From NCBI GenBank assembly GCA_965150505.1, contig CBCTVZ010000053.1:1-15115 (forward strand): a stretch of DNA of 15,115 nucleotides. Direction: 5' to 3'. Numbering within the stretch: the first letter of the stretch is position 1; each line of letters starts with the position of its first letter. The notes below the pieces were generated by a model, which saw only the letters and a program-made list of their open reading frames with translations, searched no databases and was not told the origin of the DNA. Shown piece by piece: positions 7,145-14,490 of the stretch. The stretch comes from JAGZHZ01 sp965150505. Its GTDB lineage: Bacteria; Bacillota; Clostridia; Lachnospirales; Lachnospiraceae. The position numbers and the translations under genes were made by a program.

Positions 7145-8005
7145 ATGAGATATGTTGATTTACATGTACATTCAAACTGTTCAGATGGAACATTTTCTCC
7201 TTCCGAGCTTGTATCGTATGCACTGCAAAAAAATTTATCTGCCTTTGCGCTGACAGATCACGACACGACTGCTGGAATTTCAGAAGCGCTTGCTGCTGCT
7301 GAAGGCACACCGTTAGAGGTAATTCCCGGCATTGAATTTTCTACTGAGTATAATGGAAAAGACATCCATATCGTCGGACTTGATATTTCATATCAATCTG
7401 AATTCTTTCAAAACCAACTCCAAAATTTTCAGGACTCTAGAGAAATACGAAACAAAAAAATGATCGCCAAAATGCAGGAATGTCAGATTTCTATTTCATG
7501 GGAAGAGATGGAAAATCTCTTTGGTGATGCAGTATGGACACGAGCTCATTTTGCAGAATATCTTCGCCAAAAAGGATATGTAAAAAGCACAGAAGAAGCT
7601 TTTCTTCGTTTTCTGGGAGATCATGCTCCTTGTTTTGTCGCACGTGAAAAAGTTTCTCCGGCACAGGCAGTACGCTTAATCCGCGATACAGGAGGAATTG
7701 CTGTGCTGGCTCATCCTGTTTTGTATCGTTTAACAGATAGCGAACTTGCTTCCCTTATTACATCCTTAAAAAAAGAAGGACTCATTGGCATTGAAGCAGT
7801 CTATTCTACTTATTTAGGATATCAGGAAGATGCGATGCGTCGTTTTGCAAGACATCACGATCTTTGTATCTCAGGCGGAAGCGATTTCCATGGTCTTATC
7901 AAGCCTCTCATTGATCTTGGATGTGGCAGAGGCAATTTAAAAATCCCATATTCCTTCTTAGATACCATGCGTCAGCGCCGTTTAGAACAATATGGGAATG
8001 TTTGA
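7145..8005 (+). CDS. PHP-domain metal-dependent phosphoesterase (TrpH/RNase AM-like)
   Basis: This 286-residue cytoplasmic hydrolase is of the COG0613 type. Family members remove phosphate from 3',5'-nucleoside bisphosphates or trim RNA 5' ends one nucleotide at a time. Metal ligands of the PHP fold are visible: His7-x-His9 in DLHVHS, Asp14, DHD at 38-40, Glu64, His75, His190 in AHP, and Asp247-x-His249 in GSDFHG. The length fits the family. The start at 7145 is chosen because AAAGGTGG (7130-7137) sits 7 nt upstream; a longer frame from TTG at 7106 would begin upstream of the -10 box. It is the first gene of a three-gene operon with a small acidic protein and a HAD phosphatase. The substrate (nucleotide bisphosphate or RNA) is inferred from the family. 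Confidence 0.92.
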   Translation: MRYVDLHVHSNCSDGTFSPSELVSYALQKNLSAFALTDHDTTAGISEALAAAEGTPLEVIPGIEFSTEYNGKDIHIVGLDISYQSEFFQNQLQNFQDSREIRNKKMIAKMQECQISISWEEMENLFGDAVWTRAHFAEYLRQKGYVKSTEEAFLRFLGDHAPCFVAREKVSPAQAVRLIRDTGGIAVLAHPVLYRLTDSELASLITSLKKEGLIGIEAVYSTYLGYQEDAMRRFARHHDLCISGGSDFHGLIKPLIDLGCGRGNLKIPYSFLDTMRQRRLEQYGNV

Positions 8006-8025
8006 TAAAAAAGTTGATAAAAAAT
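8002..8025 (+). repeat. Short tandem repeat at the end of the PHP gene
   Basis: TTGATAAAAAA occurs twice with a 12-bp period (8002-8012 and 8014-8024). The first copy contains the TGA stop (8003-8005) and an adjacent TAA. Its likely origin is replication slippage. It separates the PHP gene from the ribosome binding site of the next gene, and no function is evident. Confidence 0.6.
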
Positions 8026-8048
8026 AAAAAAAGAAAGGATACATACTT

Positions 8049-8258
8049 ATGACATTCAGAGAACAATTTATGGCTGGAATGATTGAATTTGATGAAATTT
8101 TTGACTATACGGAAGATTGGAATTTCAGCGATGAAATCTGTACCCTCCGTGAATACCTTGGTCTGACAGAGGAAGAAGAAGACATCTGGGTCAGTCAAAG
8201 CGACGACGCTTTGGAAGTCTTTATGACAAATGAACGGAAAGGAATGGAAAAACAATGA
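8049..8258 (+). CDS. Small, strongly acidic protein of unknown function
   Basis: This 69-residue protein is not recognised as a named family. It contains 20 Asp/Glu against 5 Lys/Arg, with a cluster EEEED at 41-45, three aromatic or acidic stretches near the N-terminus (EFDEIFDY, 13-20) and Trp24 and Trp47. There is no signal peptide, membrane segment or metal motif. AAAGGA (8034-8039) lies 9 nt before the ATG, so it is a real gene rather than a chance frame. It lies 43 nt after the PHP gene, and its TGA overlaps the ATG of the HAD gene (ATGA at 8255-8258), suggesting coupled translation. It could be a small regulator or partner of one of the flanking phosphatases, or a DNA mimic; neither is shown. 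Confidence 0.85.
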   Translation: MTFREQFMAGMIEFDEIFDYTEDWNFSDEICTLREYLGLTEEEEDIWVSQSDDALEVFMTNERKGMEKQ

Positions 8259-9103
8259 CCTCATCGAATAAAAATACGAAAATCTTATTTACTGATCTGG
8301 ACGGCACTCTTTTTGACGATCAAAAAAATATCTGTCCAGAAAATCGCAATGCGATAAAGCGCGCCCTTCTTGCTGGTCATAAAATTGTAATCACAACAGG
8401 GCGACCTTTGTTTAGCGCTAAAAAGCTGTGTGAAGAACTCCATTTAACAGAAAAAGGATGTTACTGTATCTGTTTTAATGGAGCGGTCATTTATGACTGT
8501 TTTGCTCAAAAAGCAGTCTATAAAAAGACACTTTCCCATGAATCCGTGCGTCGTCTTATGGATGAAGCTCAAAAAGCGCATCTTCACTCTCAGACGTACT
8601 CCGATACCCATGTAATATCTGAGCTATCAAATGATGACTTTGATCAGTATGCTTCGATCTGTCGTGTCGCACATAAAACCGTTCCTGATGTTTTAAAAGA
8701 ATTAGGCTGCAATCAGGCTGCAAAAGTTTTATTAATCGGGGATCATGAAATTTTAGAACAATTCCGCATCCAGACACTTCCATGGCGTGAAGGAAAGATT
8801 GACGCACTCTTTTCCTTTGACCGTTATCTGGAATTTGTCTCAAAAGACGTTTCAAAAGGAAATGCCATCAAAATCTTATGTGATATTTTAGATCTTCCTC
8901 TCTCTGCTTCTATCGCAGTTGGGGATGCTGAAAATGATATTTCTATGATCCAGACGGCTCACATTGGCGCTGTTATGGTCAATGCTCCTGACACCATAAA
9001 ATCTTATGGAAACTATGTGTCAACTCTTGACAATAATCATGGTGGAGTTGCTGAGATTATCGAACGGTTTATGCTCAAAACAGACGATACCTCAGAACAG
9101 TGA
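8255..9103 (+). CDS. HAD-superfamily Cof-type (IIB) phosphatase
   Basis: This 282-residue cytoplasmic hydrolase is expected to dephosphorylate sugar phosphates or similar small metabolites with Mg2+. HAD motif I is DLDGT with nucleophile Asp14 and Asp16, motif II is TTGR (Thr47 or Thr48), motif III is Lys201 in SKGNA, and motif IV is GDAEND (223-228, Asp224 and Asp228). The long cap between motifs II and III (about residues 85-190) and the overall length fit type IIB Cof proteins. It is the last gene of the PHP operon, overlaps the small acidic gene by 4 bp, and is followed by a hairpin terminator 25 nt downstream. Members of this group are promiscuous, so no specific substrate is proposed. 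Confidence 0.93.
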   Translation: MTSSNKNTKILFTDLDGTLFDDQKNICPENRNAIKRALLAGHKIVITTGRPLFSAKKLCEELHLTEKGCYCICFNGAVIYDCFAQKAVYKKTLSHESVRRLMDEAQKAHLHSQTYSDTHVISELSNDDFDQYASICRVAHKTVPDVLKELGCNQAAKVLLIGDHEILEQFRIQTLPWREGKIDALFSFDRYLEFVSKDVSKGNAIKILCDILDLPLSASIAVGDAENDISMIQTAHIGAVMVNAPDTIKSYGNYVSTLDNNHGGVAEIIERFMLKTDDTSEQ

Positions 9104-9128
9104 GAAATCATATCTTCTAAAAAGCAAT

Positions 9129-9163
9129 AAACCTCTTCGCAAAAATAAATTGCGAAGAGGTTT
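9129..9163. terminator. Bidirectional terminator between HAD gene and ppk
   Basis: Arms 9129-9142 and 9150-9163 pair perfectly over 14 bp (AAACCTCTTCGCAA) around a 7-nt loop. A T-rich tail follows on the plus strand (TTTGTTATTTTGTTT), making it a good terminator for the PHP operon. On the minus strand the tail ATTGCTTTTT is shorter but usable for ppx-ppk, whose last stop codon is 43 nt away. Confidence 0.9.
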
Positions 9164-9205
9164 GTTATTTTGTTTATGTTATTTTAATTCTGAAAACGTC
9201 TCTTT

Positions 9206-11341
9206 TTATCTTTCTTCTTCTATCGGTTCTGCTGGGATAAAGACTCTGCTTTTCACGGGATCTTGCGGTACTTTTGCGCGCTCAACAGCTTCTTTACAGA
9301 AATAATTTTGAGAATCTAATAACACTTTTCCTCTCTTATCTTGTTTTATATACTTATTATCAGGCTGCAGAAGATGAGCTTTTACATTGTCTTCTAACTG
9401 AATTTTCAAAATGTGAAATACTTCTTTTTTCAGTCTCTCACATTCTACTGGAAACAGAATTTCAACTCGTTTATCCAGATTTCTCGGCATCCAGTCAGCG
9501 CTTCCCATATAAATTTCTTCCATTCCATTATTCAGGAAATAGAAAATACGGCTATGTTCCAAAAAGTTTCCTACAATCGAGCGAACCGTAATATTTTCGC
9601 TTACTCCTGGAATCCCTACTTTGAGACAGCAAATTCCGCGTATAATTAATTCAATCTTTACACCTGCCGCGGATGCTTCATATAACGTTGCAATAATATT
9701 TTGGTCACAAAGAGAATTCATCTTTGCAATAATATGCGCCGGTTTTCCTTCCCGTGCATTTTGTGTCTCTCGTTGAATCAATCTGACAAATTTATTTCTC
9801 AGCCAGATCGGCGCTACCGCAAGGCGGTTCCATCGTTTTGGTTCTGAATATCCGGAAAGCATATTAAATACAGCTGTAGCATCTTCTCCAATCGGTTCTG
9901 AACACGTTAAGATTCCACAGTCCGTATACAATTTTGCTGTAGAGTCATTATAGTTTCCTGTTCCCAAATGAACATAGCGGCGTATTCCATCTTCTTCTTT
10001 TCGGACTACCAGTGTAATCTTGCTGTGTGTCTTTAATCCAACCAAACCATAGATAACGTGGCATCCAGCTTTTTCCAGCATTTTTGCCCAGACAATATTA
10101 TTTTCTTCATCAAATCTAGCCTTTAATTCTACCAATACAGAAACTTGCTTTACATTTTCTGCTGCATGGGCAAGTGCCGCAATAATCGGTGAATTTCCAC
10201 TTACACGATATAAGGTCTGTTTAATTGCCAGCACATCTGGATCTTTTGCCGCCTGACGCACAAAATCTACAACTGGATCAAATGTCATATAAGGATGATG
10301 CAATAAAATATCTCCTTTTCGTATCTGTGAAAAGAGATCTCCGCCCTCCATTAGATCTGGCACAGGCTGTGGAACATATGGTTTATATTTGTATTGTTCA
10401 TACCCTGACAATCCATACATTTTCATTAAAAACGTCAGATCAAGAGGACCGTTGATTTTAAATATGGCTTCTTCTTTGATATCAAATTCCTTTTTTAAAA
10501 TTTTTAAAAGTTTCGCATCCATCTTATCTTCGATTTCGAGACGGATGACCTCGCCCCACTGTCTCTTTTTCAACTGTTTCTGAATTTCTTTTAAAAGATC
10601 AGCGGCCTCATCTTCATCAATCGTCAGATCCGCATTTCTCATAATTCGATATGGATGTGCGCAGACTACGTCGTAATTTAAAAACAGCTTTCCGATATTA
10701 CGCTCAATGATCTCTTCCAGCAAAATAATTTTCTTCTCTCCTTCTTCTTTTTCTGGAAGAACAACGATCCGAGGCAATACGCTTGGAACTTGAACTGTTG
10801 CAAATTCTGTCTTTGTTTTTCCCTCTTTCTTTCGGATCAATGCGCCAATATTTAATGTCTTATTCCGAATCAGAGGAAATGGTCTGGAAGAATCCATTGC
10901 CATCGGTGTCAAGACAGGATACACATTTTCTTCAAAATATTGATCCACAAACTGCGCTTCATCTTTTTTCAAATCTTCATGCGCTGTGATCAAGGTCAGT
11001 CCGATCTGTTTTAGCGCTGGCAAAATAGAACGATTATAGGTAGAATACTGTAAATTTACAAGTTCATGTGCTTCTGCCGTAATCTGTGTCAACTGCTCCG
11101 ATGCAGTCAAACCTGCGATATCTTTTTTTGTATACCCTGCATGTACCATATCTTTTAAAGATGCAACACGAATCATAAAAAATTCATCCAGATTTGATGA
11201 AGTGATACTTAAAAATTTTAATCTTTCAAAAAGCGGCAGACTTTTATCTCTCGCCTCACTGAGTACACGAGCATTAAAACTAAGCCAGCTTGATTCTCTG
11301 TTTGTATAATACATAGGATTTGTAAAATCAATTTCTCCCAT
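9206..11341 (-). CDS. ppk: Polyphosphate kinase 1
   Basis: This 711-residue enzyme reversibly transfers the terminal phosphate of ATP onto a growing polyphosphate chain through a phospho-histidine. N-terminal domain: SSNLDEFF with Asn50, the expected nucleotide contact. Catalytic core: His439 in GLKTHSK, matching the autophosphorylated histidine of the family, with Arg377-409-type conserved segments QTLYR and ELKARFDE, and the second active-site histidine His596 in FLEHSR. The length is slightly above the E. coli enzyme (688). The last 40 or so residues (from about 665) look like a poorly conserved tail rich in Lys, Pro and Glu. GGGGAGG 7 nt upstream supports the start at 11341. The gene begins 17 nt after the ppx stop, so the two are co-transcribed with ppx first. 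It ends near a shared bidirectional terminator. Confidence 0.97.
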   Translation of the reverse strand: MGEIDFTNPMYYTNRESSWLSFNARVLSEARDKSLPLFERLKFLSITSSNLDEFFMIRVASLKDMVHAGYTKKDIAGLTASEQLTQITAEAHELVNLQYSTYNRSILPALKQIGLTLITAHEDLKKDEAQFVDQYFEENVYPVLTPMAMDSSRPFPLIRNKTLNIGALIRKKEGKTKTEFATVQVPSVLPRIVVLPEKEEGEKKIILLEEIIERNIGKLFLNYDVVCAHPYRIMRNADLTIDEDEAADLLKEIQKQLKKRQWGEVIRLEIEDKMDAKLLKILKKEFDIKEEAIFKINGPLDLTFLMKMYGLSGYEQYKYKPYVPQPVPDLMEGGDLFSQIRKGDILLHHPYMTFDPVVDFVRQAAKDPDVLAIKQTLYRVSGNSPIIAALAHAAENVKQVSVLVELKARFDEENNIVWAKMLEKAGCHVIYGLVGLKTHSKITLVVRKEEDGIRRYVHLGTGNYNDSTAKLYTDCGILTCSEPIGEDATAVFNMLSGYSEPKRWNRLAVAPIWLRNKFVRLIQRETQNAREGKPAHIIAKMNSLCDQNIIATLYEASAAGVKIELIIRGICCLKVGIPGVSENITVRSIVGNFLEHSRIFYFLNNGMEEIYMGSADWMPRNLDKRVEILFPVECERLKKEVFHILKIQLEDNVKAHLLQPDNKYIKQDKRGKVLLDSQNYFCKEAVERAKVPQDPVKSRVFIPAEPIEEER

Positions 11342-11358
11342 TTCTTTTCCTCCCCAAA

Positions 11359-12900
11359 TTAAAAATGCTTTTTCTGACGTATTACTGGACGAATGCTGAA
11401 CACTTCTTCAAAAAAGTCCGCTTTTTCTTTAAATAATGCTTTCTCTAATGTGATATCTTCCTGTGTCTCCACGGTAATGATCAGTTGATTTTCTTTTATC
11501 ATAAATTTCGCATTTTCCAACTTTTGCCGATGACTTCTGTCAAGTGCATTCGCCACGCGTAAGATCGCCGTCAGTTTTGTGATCAGCAAGTATTCTTCTT
11601 TGTGCATCTCAGAATGTGCGGTAATCGCATCGTAATATTCAAATTCTTTCGTATTGTATCGAACTACATTGGCTATAATCTCTCTCTCTAAATGTGACAG
11701 TCCAATAATTTCATTTGCCATAATAATGCTGTAAGAACAGTCTGCTACTTCTGTGAGACTGATATATTTTCCACAGCCATGCAAAATCGCTGCGATTCTT
11801 AGCAAAAGCCGCTCTCTTTTTCCAAGTCCATGATTTTTTTTCATTTTGTCAAAAATTCCAAGAGAAAGACTTTCCATCATTTTGATATGGTTTTTATTGC
11901 ACATATATCTTTTCGCAAGATTTTTTGCCTCTGCAATGATATCATCCTCAAAACTATGTCCGTTCTTTATAATTTTCTTTTTCTCTGCATAGTCATAGGC
12001 AATCCCATCGTTTAAGCTAAATCCAGGCATCCAAATCATCTTTGCATTGCAGACTTCAATAAATCTTTTATAGATTACAAGAGAAGACAAAACAAGAGAA
12101 CTGCTTTCCGACAAAAGATCATATTTTTCCATCACATGATCCTGACTCTGTCCCATAATTTCATCGTATTTTTTATGAAATTCTTCTCTTGTAATCATTG
12201 TGATTTGTTTTTCTTCCTGACTGTTCTGCATCAATTCTAAGAGATAATCTCCAATAATAATAATGTTTTTAATCTCTCTATCTTTTAGATATAGTTTCTC
12301 AAAACTTTCTAATTCACTATTAATTAATTCTTCGACTAACTGTTCAAACCGTGACTCCGTCTGTTCTATTTTTGAAAGTTTTTCTCGTACACGCAGATTG
12401 CCGCTGCGGATATTTTGCGTTGTGCTAAGAGAACCGTTTTCAAACAGAGAAATCTGAACACTTCCGCCTCCCACATCAACAATCGCTGTTTTATCTTGGA
12501 TGATCTGATTAAATTCTCTTTCACTAGAAGCAATCGACTTATAATCTAAAAAACGCTGTTCTGAATTTCCAAGCACTTCCAAACGTATTCCTGTATGTTT
12601 TTCAATATAATCGAGCATAATCAACCTATTTTTTGATTCTCGAATCGCACTTGTCGCACATGCCCGATATGCGTCTACTTTATATCCCTCCATAATCTTT
12701 TTAAAATCTGTCAGAACTTCACACAGTTCATCTACTAATTTCACGCCGATTTTTACCTGTGTAAAAGCATCTTTTCCCAATTCCAGACTGCTTTGTATGC
12801 AATCAATCTCTTTCATCCCATATGGGACTGAAAGCTCATAAATTTTCATCTCCGTCACATAGGAGCCAACGTCAATCGCTGCAAATGTTATAATCTGCAT
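11359..12900 (-). CDS. ppx: Exopolyphosphatase / GppA-family phosphatase
   Basis: This 513-residue protein has an ASKHA-fold Ppx/GppA domain followed by a helical HD-like domain. It is expected to release phosphate from polyphosphate ends, or from pppGpp. Visible features: AAIDVGS (7-13), ATSAIRES (82-89), the probable catalytic Glu114 in NSEQRF, DVGGGS (142-147) and MPGFSLNDG (291-299). In the C-terminal domain the HD-type doublet reads His374-Gly375 (ILHGCGKYI). The ATG at 12900 is preferred over the TTG at 12933 because GAGGTG lies 6 nt before it. The length equals that of E. coli Ppx. Oddities are the Gly in the HD doublet and Tyr14 where many members have Asn (DVGSY versus DLGSN). Adjacency to ppk supports the polyphosphate role; GppA activity cannot be excluded. 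Confidence 0.92.
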   Translation of the reverse strand: MQIITFAAIDVGSYVTEMKIYELSVPYGMKEIDCIQSSLELGKDAFTQVKIGVKLVDELCEVLTDFKKIMEGYKVDAYRACATSAIRESKNRLIMLDYIEKHTGIRLEVLGNSEQRFLDYKSIASSEREFNQIIQDKTAIVDVGGGSVQISLFENGSLSTTQNIRSGNLRVREKLSKIEQTESRFEQLVEELINSELESFEKLYLKDREIKNIIIIGDYLLELMQNSQEEKQITMITREEFHKKYDEIMGQSQDHVMEKYDLLSESSSLVLSSLVIYKRFIEVCNAKMIWMPGFSLNDGIAYDYAEKKKIIKNGHSFEDDIIAEAKNLAKRYMCNKNHIKMMESLSLGIFDKMKKNHGLGKRERLLLRIAAILHGCGKYISLTEVADCSYSIIMANEIIGLSHLEREIIANVVRYNTKEFEYYDAITAHSEMHKEEYLLITKLTAILRVANALDRSHRQKLENAKFMIKENQLIITVETQEDITLEKALFKEKADFFEEVFSIRPVIRQKKHF

Positions 12901-12944
12901 AAGCTTCACCTCACTACTTTTTATCCGATCCAAGCAAATTTTTT

Positions 12945-13013
12945 ATAGCTTGTTTCCTGTAATGTTCACATATAAACTACCCATCCCTTAAAGGGAATGC
13001 GTTTTCTGGCTAT
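12945..13013 (-). promoter_or_regulatory. Possible structured leader of ppx-ppk
   Basis: Between the DUF815 terminator and the ppx start codon are about 240 bp without a gene. On the minus strand AUAGC (complement of 13009-13013) can pair with GCUAU (complement of 12945-12949), closing a domain of about 69 nt. Inside it a 7-bp stem with one bulge forms between CAT-T-CCCT (12999-12992) and AGGGATG (12988-12982). The domain ends some 35 nt before the ribosome binding site. It matches no riboswitch class I recognise. This could be a cis-regulatory RNA or a chance fold. Confidence 0.3.
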
Positions 13014-13048
13014 GGTTTTATCAACTGAATATCATATGCCCTTCTCCG

Positions 13049-13076
13049 ATTTTATATTCTTTATTTTACTATCAAA
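13049..13076 (-). promoter_or_regulatory. Weak candidate promoter for ppx-ppk
   Basis: On the minus strand TTTGAT (complement of 13071-13076) and TAAAAT (complement of 13049-13054) are 16 bp apart, each a partial match to consensus. The overlapping TATAAA (13051-13056) is another -10 option. A promoter is needed somewhere here because a terminator closes the upstream operon at 13139-13173. The next gene upstream is in the same direction, so read-through is the alternative. Confidence 0.3.
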
Positions 13077-13138
13077 TAAAAAAAAAGACCAGATGCTTTA
13101 CATAATTTTTACCAAAATTTTTATGTCCATCTTAAAAT

Positions 13139-13173
13139 AAAAAAGTGCAGAAATCCAATTCCTGCACTTTTTT
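13139..13173. terminator. Terminator of the pheA-ATPase operon
   Basis: Arms 13139-13150 (AAAAAAGTGCAG) and 13162-13173 pair perfectly over 12 bp around an 11-nt loop. It begins 11 nt after the ATPase stop on the minus strand, and the T-run forms part of the stem with more Ts following. The hairpin is symmetrical and could work in both directions, but no plus-strand gene ends here. Confidence 0.88.
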
Positions 13174-13183
13174 ATAATATTTG

Positions 13184-14476
13184 TCATTGCTTGCCTAACA
13201 GATAATCAATAAATTGCTGCGCTGTTCTTCCTGAGAGACCGCCATGGCTTAATTCCCATCTGTTTGCTTCCAAATATAATTCCTCTTCCGACATTTGAAT
13301 GTCGTATCGCTCTGCCAGCGTTTTTACAATATTTTGAAATTCCTTTTTATCTGGTGAACCAAAGAAAATGGTCACGCCAAATCGATATACTAAAGATAAT
13401 TTTTCCTGTACCGTATCAGATGAATGTAATTCTTCATCGCGTTCCTGTTTATCTTTAAAAGTCTCTCTGATTAAATGACGACGGTTGCTTGTCGCATAAA
13501 TCAAAATATTATCTGGCTTCTTTTCAAGTCCTCCTTCAATGACTGCTTTCAAATATTTATACTCGATCTCAAATTCCTCAAAAGACAAATCGTCCATATA
13601 AATAATGAATTTATAATTTCTGTTTTTTATCTGTGCAATCACATCATTTAAGTCTTGAAACTGATGTTTATAGACTTCAATAATACGAAGCCCCTGATCG
13701 TAATATTGATTCAAAATACCTTTTATACTAGAAGATTTTCCAGTACCTGCCGCGCCAAACAGCAGACAATTATTTGCTTTTTTCCCCTGTACAAACGCTT
13801 CTGTATTTTCGATCAGCTTTTTCTTTGCAATCTCATATCCCACAAGATCATCTAACTTTACATGGGCAGTCTTTGTAATTGGAATAATCTCTGCGCCATC
13901 TTCTTTATGCTGAATGCGAAAAGCTTTATGAAGTCCGAGTTTTCCTACGCCAAACTCCTGATAAAACAAGGTCATATCCTTCATAAATTCCTCTGCGCTT
14001 TTACAATTTCCAAGCTGAAGACTTAAGTCGCAGATACGGTCGCGGATTCTTTTATTAAACAGCTTGCTGTTTTTATCAATATTCTCATACTGCTCGATTA
14101 CATGAAAACAGTTTGTTTCAAGAGTATTTGACAGATCTGAAAAATCATAATCATACCATTCTTTCCATATTTCAAAATCATGAAGCGCCAGATCATTAAT
14201 CGTTCCCTCAACTGCTCCGACAATTTCACATGATTTACTGTAAGCATTTTCATTATTTACAAGTAAGAAAGTCAAATAATTATGCCAGATATTATGCTCG
14301 AATCCATAGGACGATGCAAGTTCGATCAGCCCATGTATACAATTAAAAAACATCGTTCTGATTTTTTCACGGTCTTCTGAAGGATTCTTGTAATGATCGA
14401 TGATCCATGCCATATCATTTAAGATCTCTCCATGTTCAAAATTCCGATAGATCACAAGTTCTGATATTCTTGTCAT
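13184..14476 (-). CDS. DUF815-family AAA+ ATPase
   Basis: This 430-residue protein is a P-loop ATPase of the DUF815/COG2607 type, whose cellular role is not established. The N-terminal 200 residues are helical, without a recognised motif. The ATPase module follows: LVGYEIAKKKL (211-221), Walker A GAAGTGKSS (241-249), Walker B FIIYMDDLSFE (290-300), sensor-1-like ATSNRRH (328-334) and a C-terminal GLSGRTAQQF (413-422) with Arg417 as the likely sensor-2 arginine. There is no signal peptide or membrane segment. AGAGGA 8 nt upstream supports the start. It begins 14 nt after the pheA stop, and the ribosome binding site nearly abuts that stop, so the two share a transcript. A terminator follows. 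A link to phenylalanine synthesis is not implied by the sequence; the pairing may be purely positional. Confidence 0.92.
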   Translation of the reverse strand: MTRISELVIYRNFEHGEILNDMAWIIDHYKNPSEDREKIRTMFFNCIHGLIELASSYGFEHNIWHNYLTFLLVNNENAYSKSCEIVGAVEGTINDLALHDFEIWKEWYDYDFSDLSNTLETNCFHVIEQYENIDKNSKLFNKRIRDRICDLSLQLGNCKSAEEFMKDMTLFYQEFGVGKLGLHKAFRIQHKEDGAEIIPITKTAHVKLDDLVGYEIAKKKLIENTEAFVQGKKANNCLLFGAAGTGKSSSIKGILNQYYDQGLRIIEVYKHQFQDLNDVIAQIKNRNYKFIIYMDDLSFEEFEIEYKYLKAVIEGGLEKKPDNILIYATSNRRHLIRETFKDKQERDEELHSSDTVQEKLSLVYRFGVTIFFGSPDKKEFQNIVKTLAERYDIQMSEEELYLEANRWELSHGGLSGRTAQQFIDYLLGKQ

Positions 14477-14490
14477 TTTTTTCGTCCTCT

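Noticed and set aside
12901..12933. TTG start giving an 11-residue longer Ppx
   Set aside because: The GAGGTG site sits inside this extension, 6 nt before the ATG at 12900, and the family N-terminus begins there.
12945..13080. Known riboswitch class (c-di-GMP, purine, THF, PreQ1, guanidine) in the ppx leader
   Set aside because: None of the conserved core motifs of these classes is present in either orientation; kept only as an unclassified candidate.
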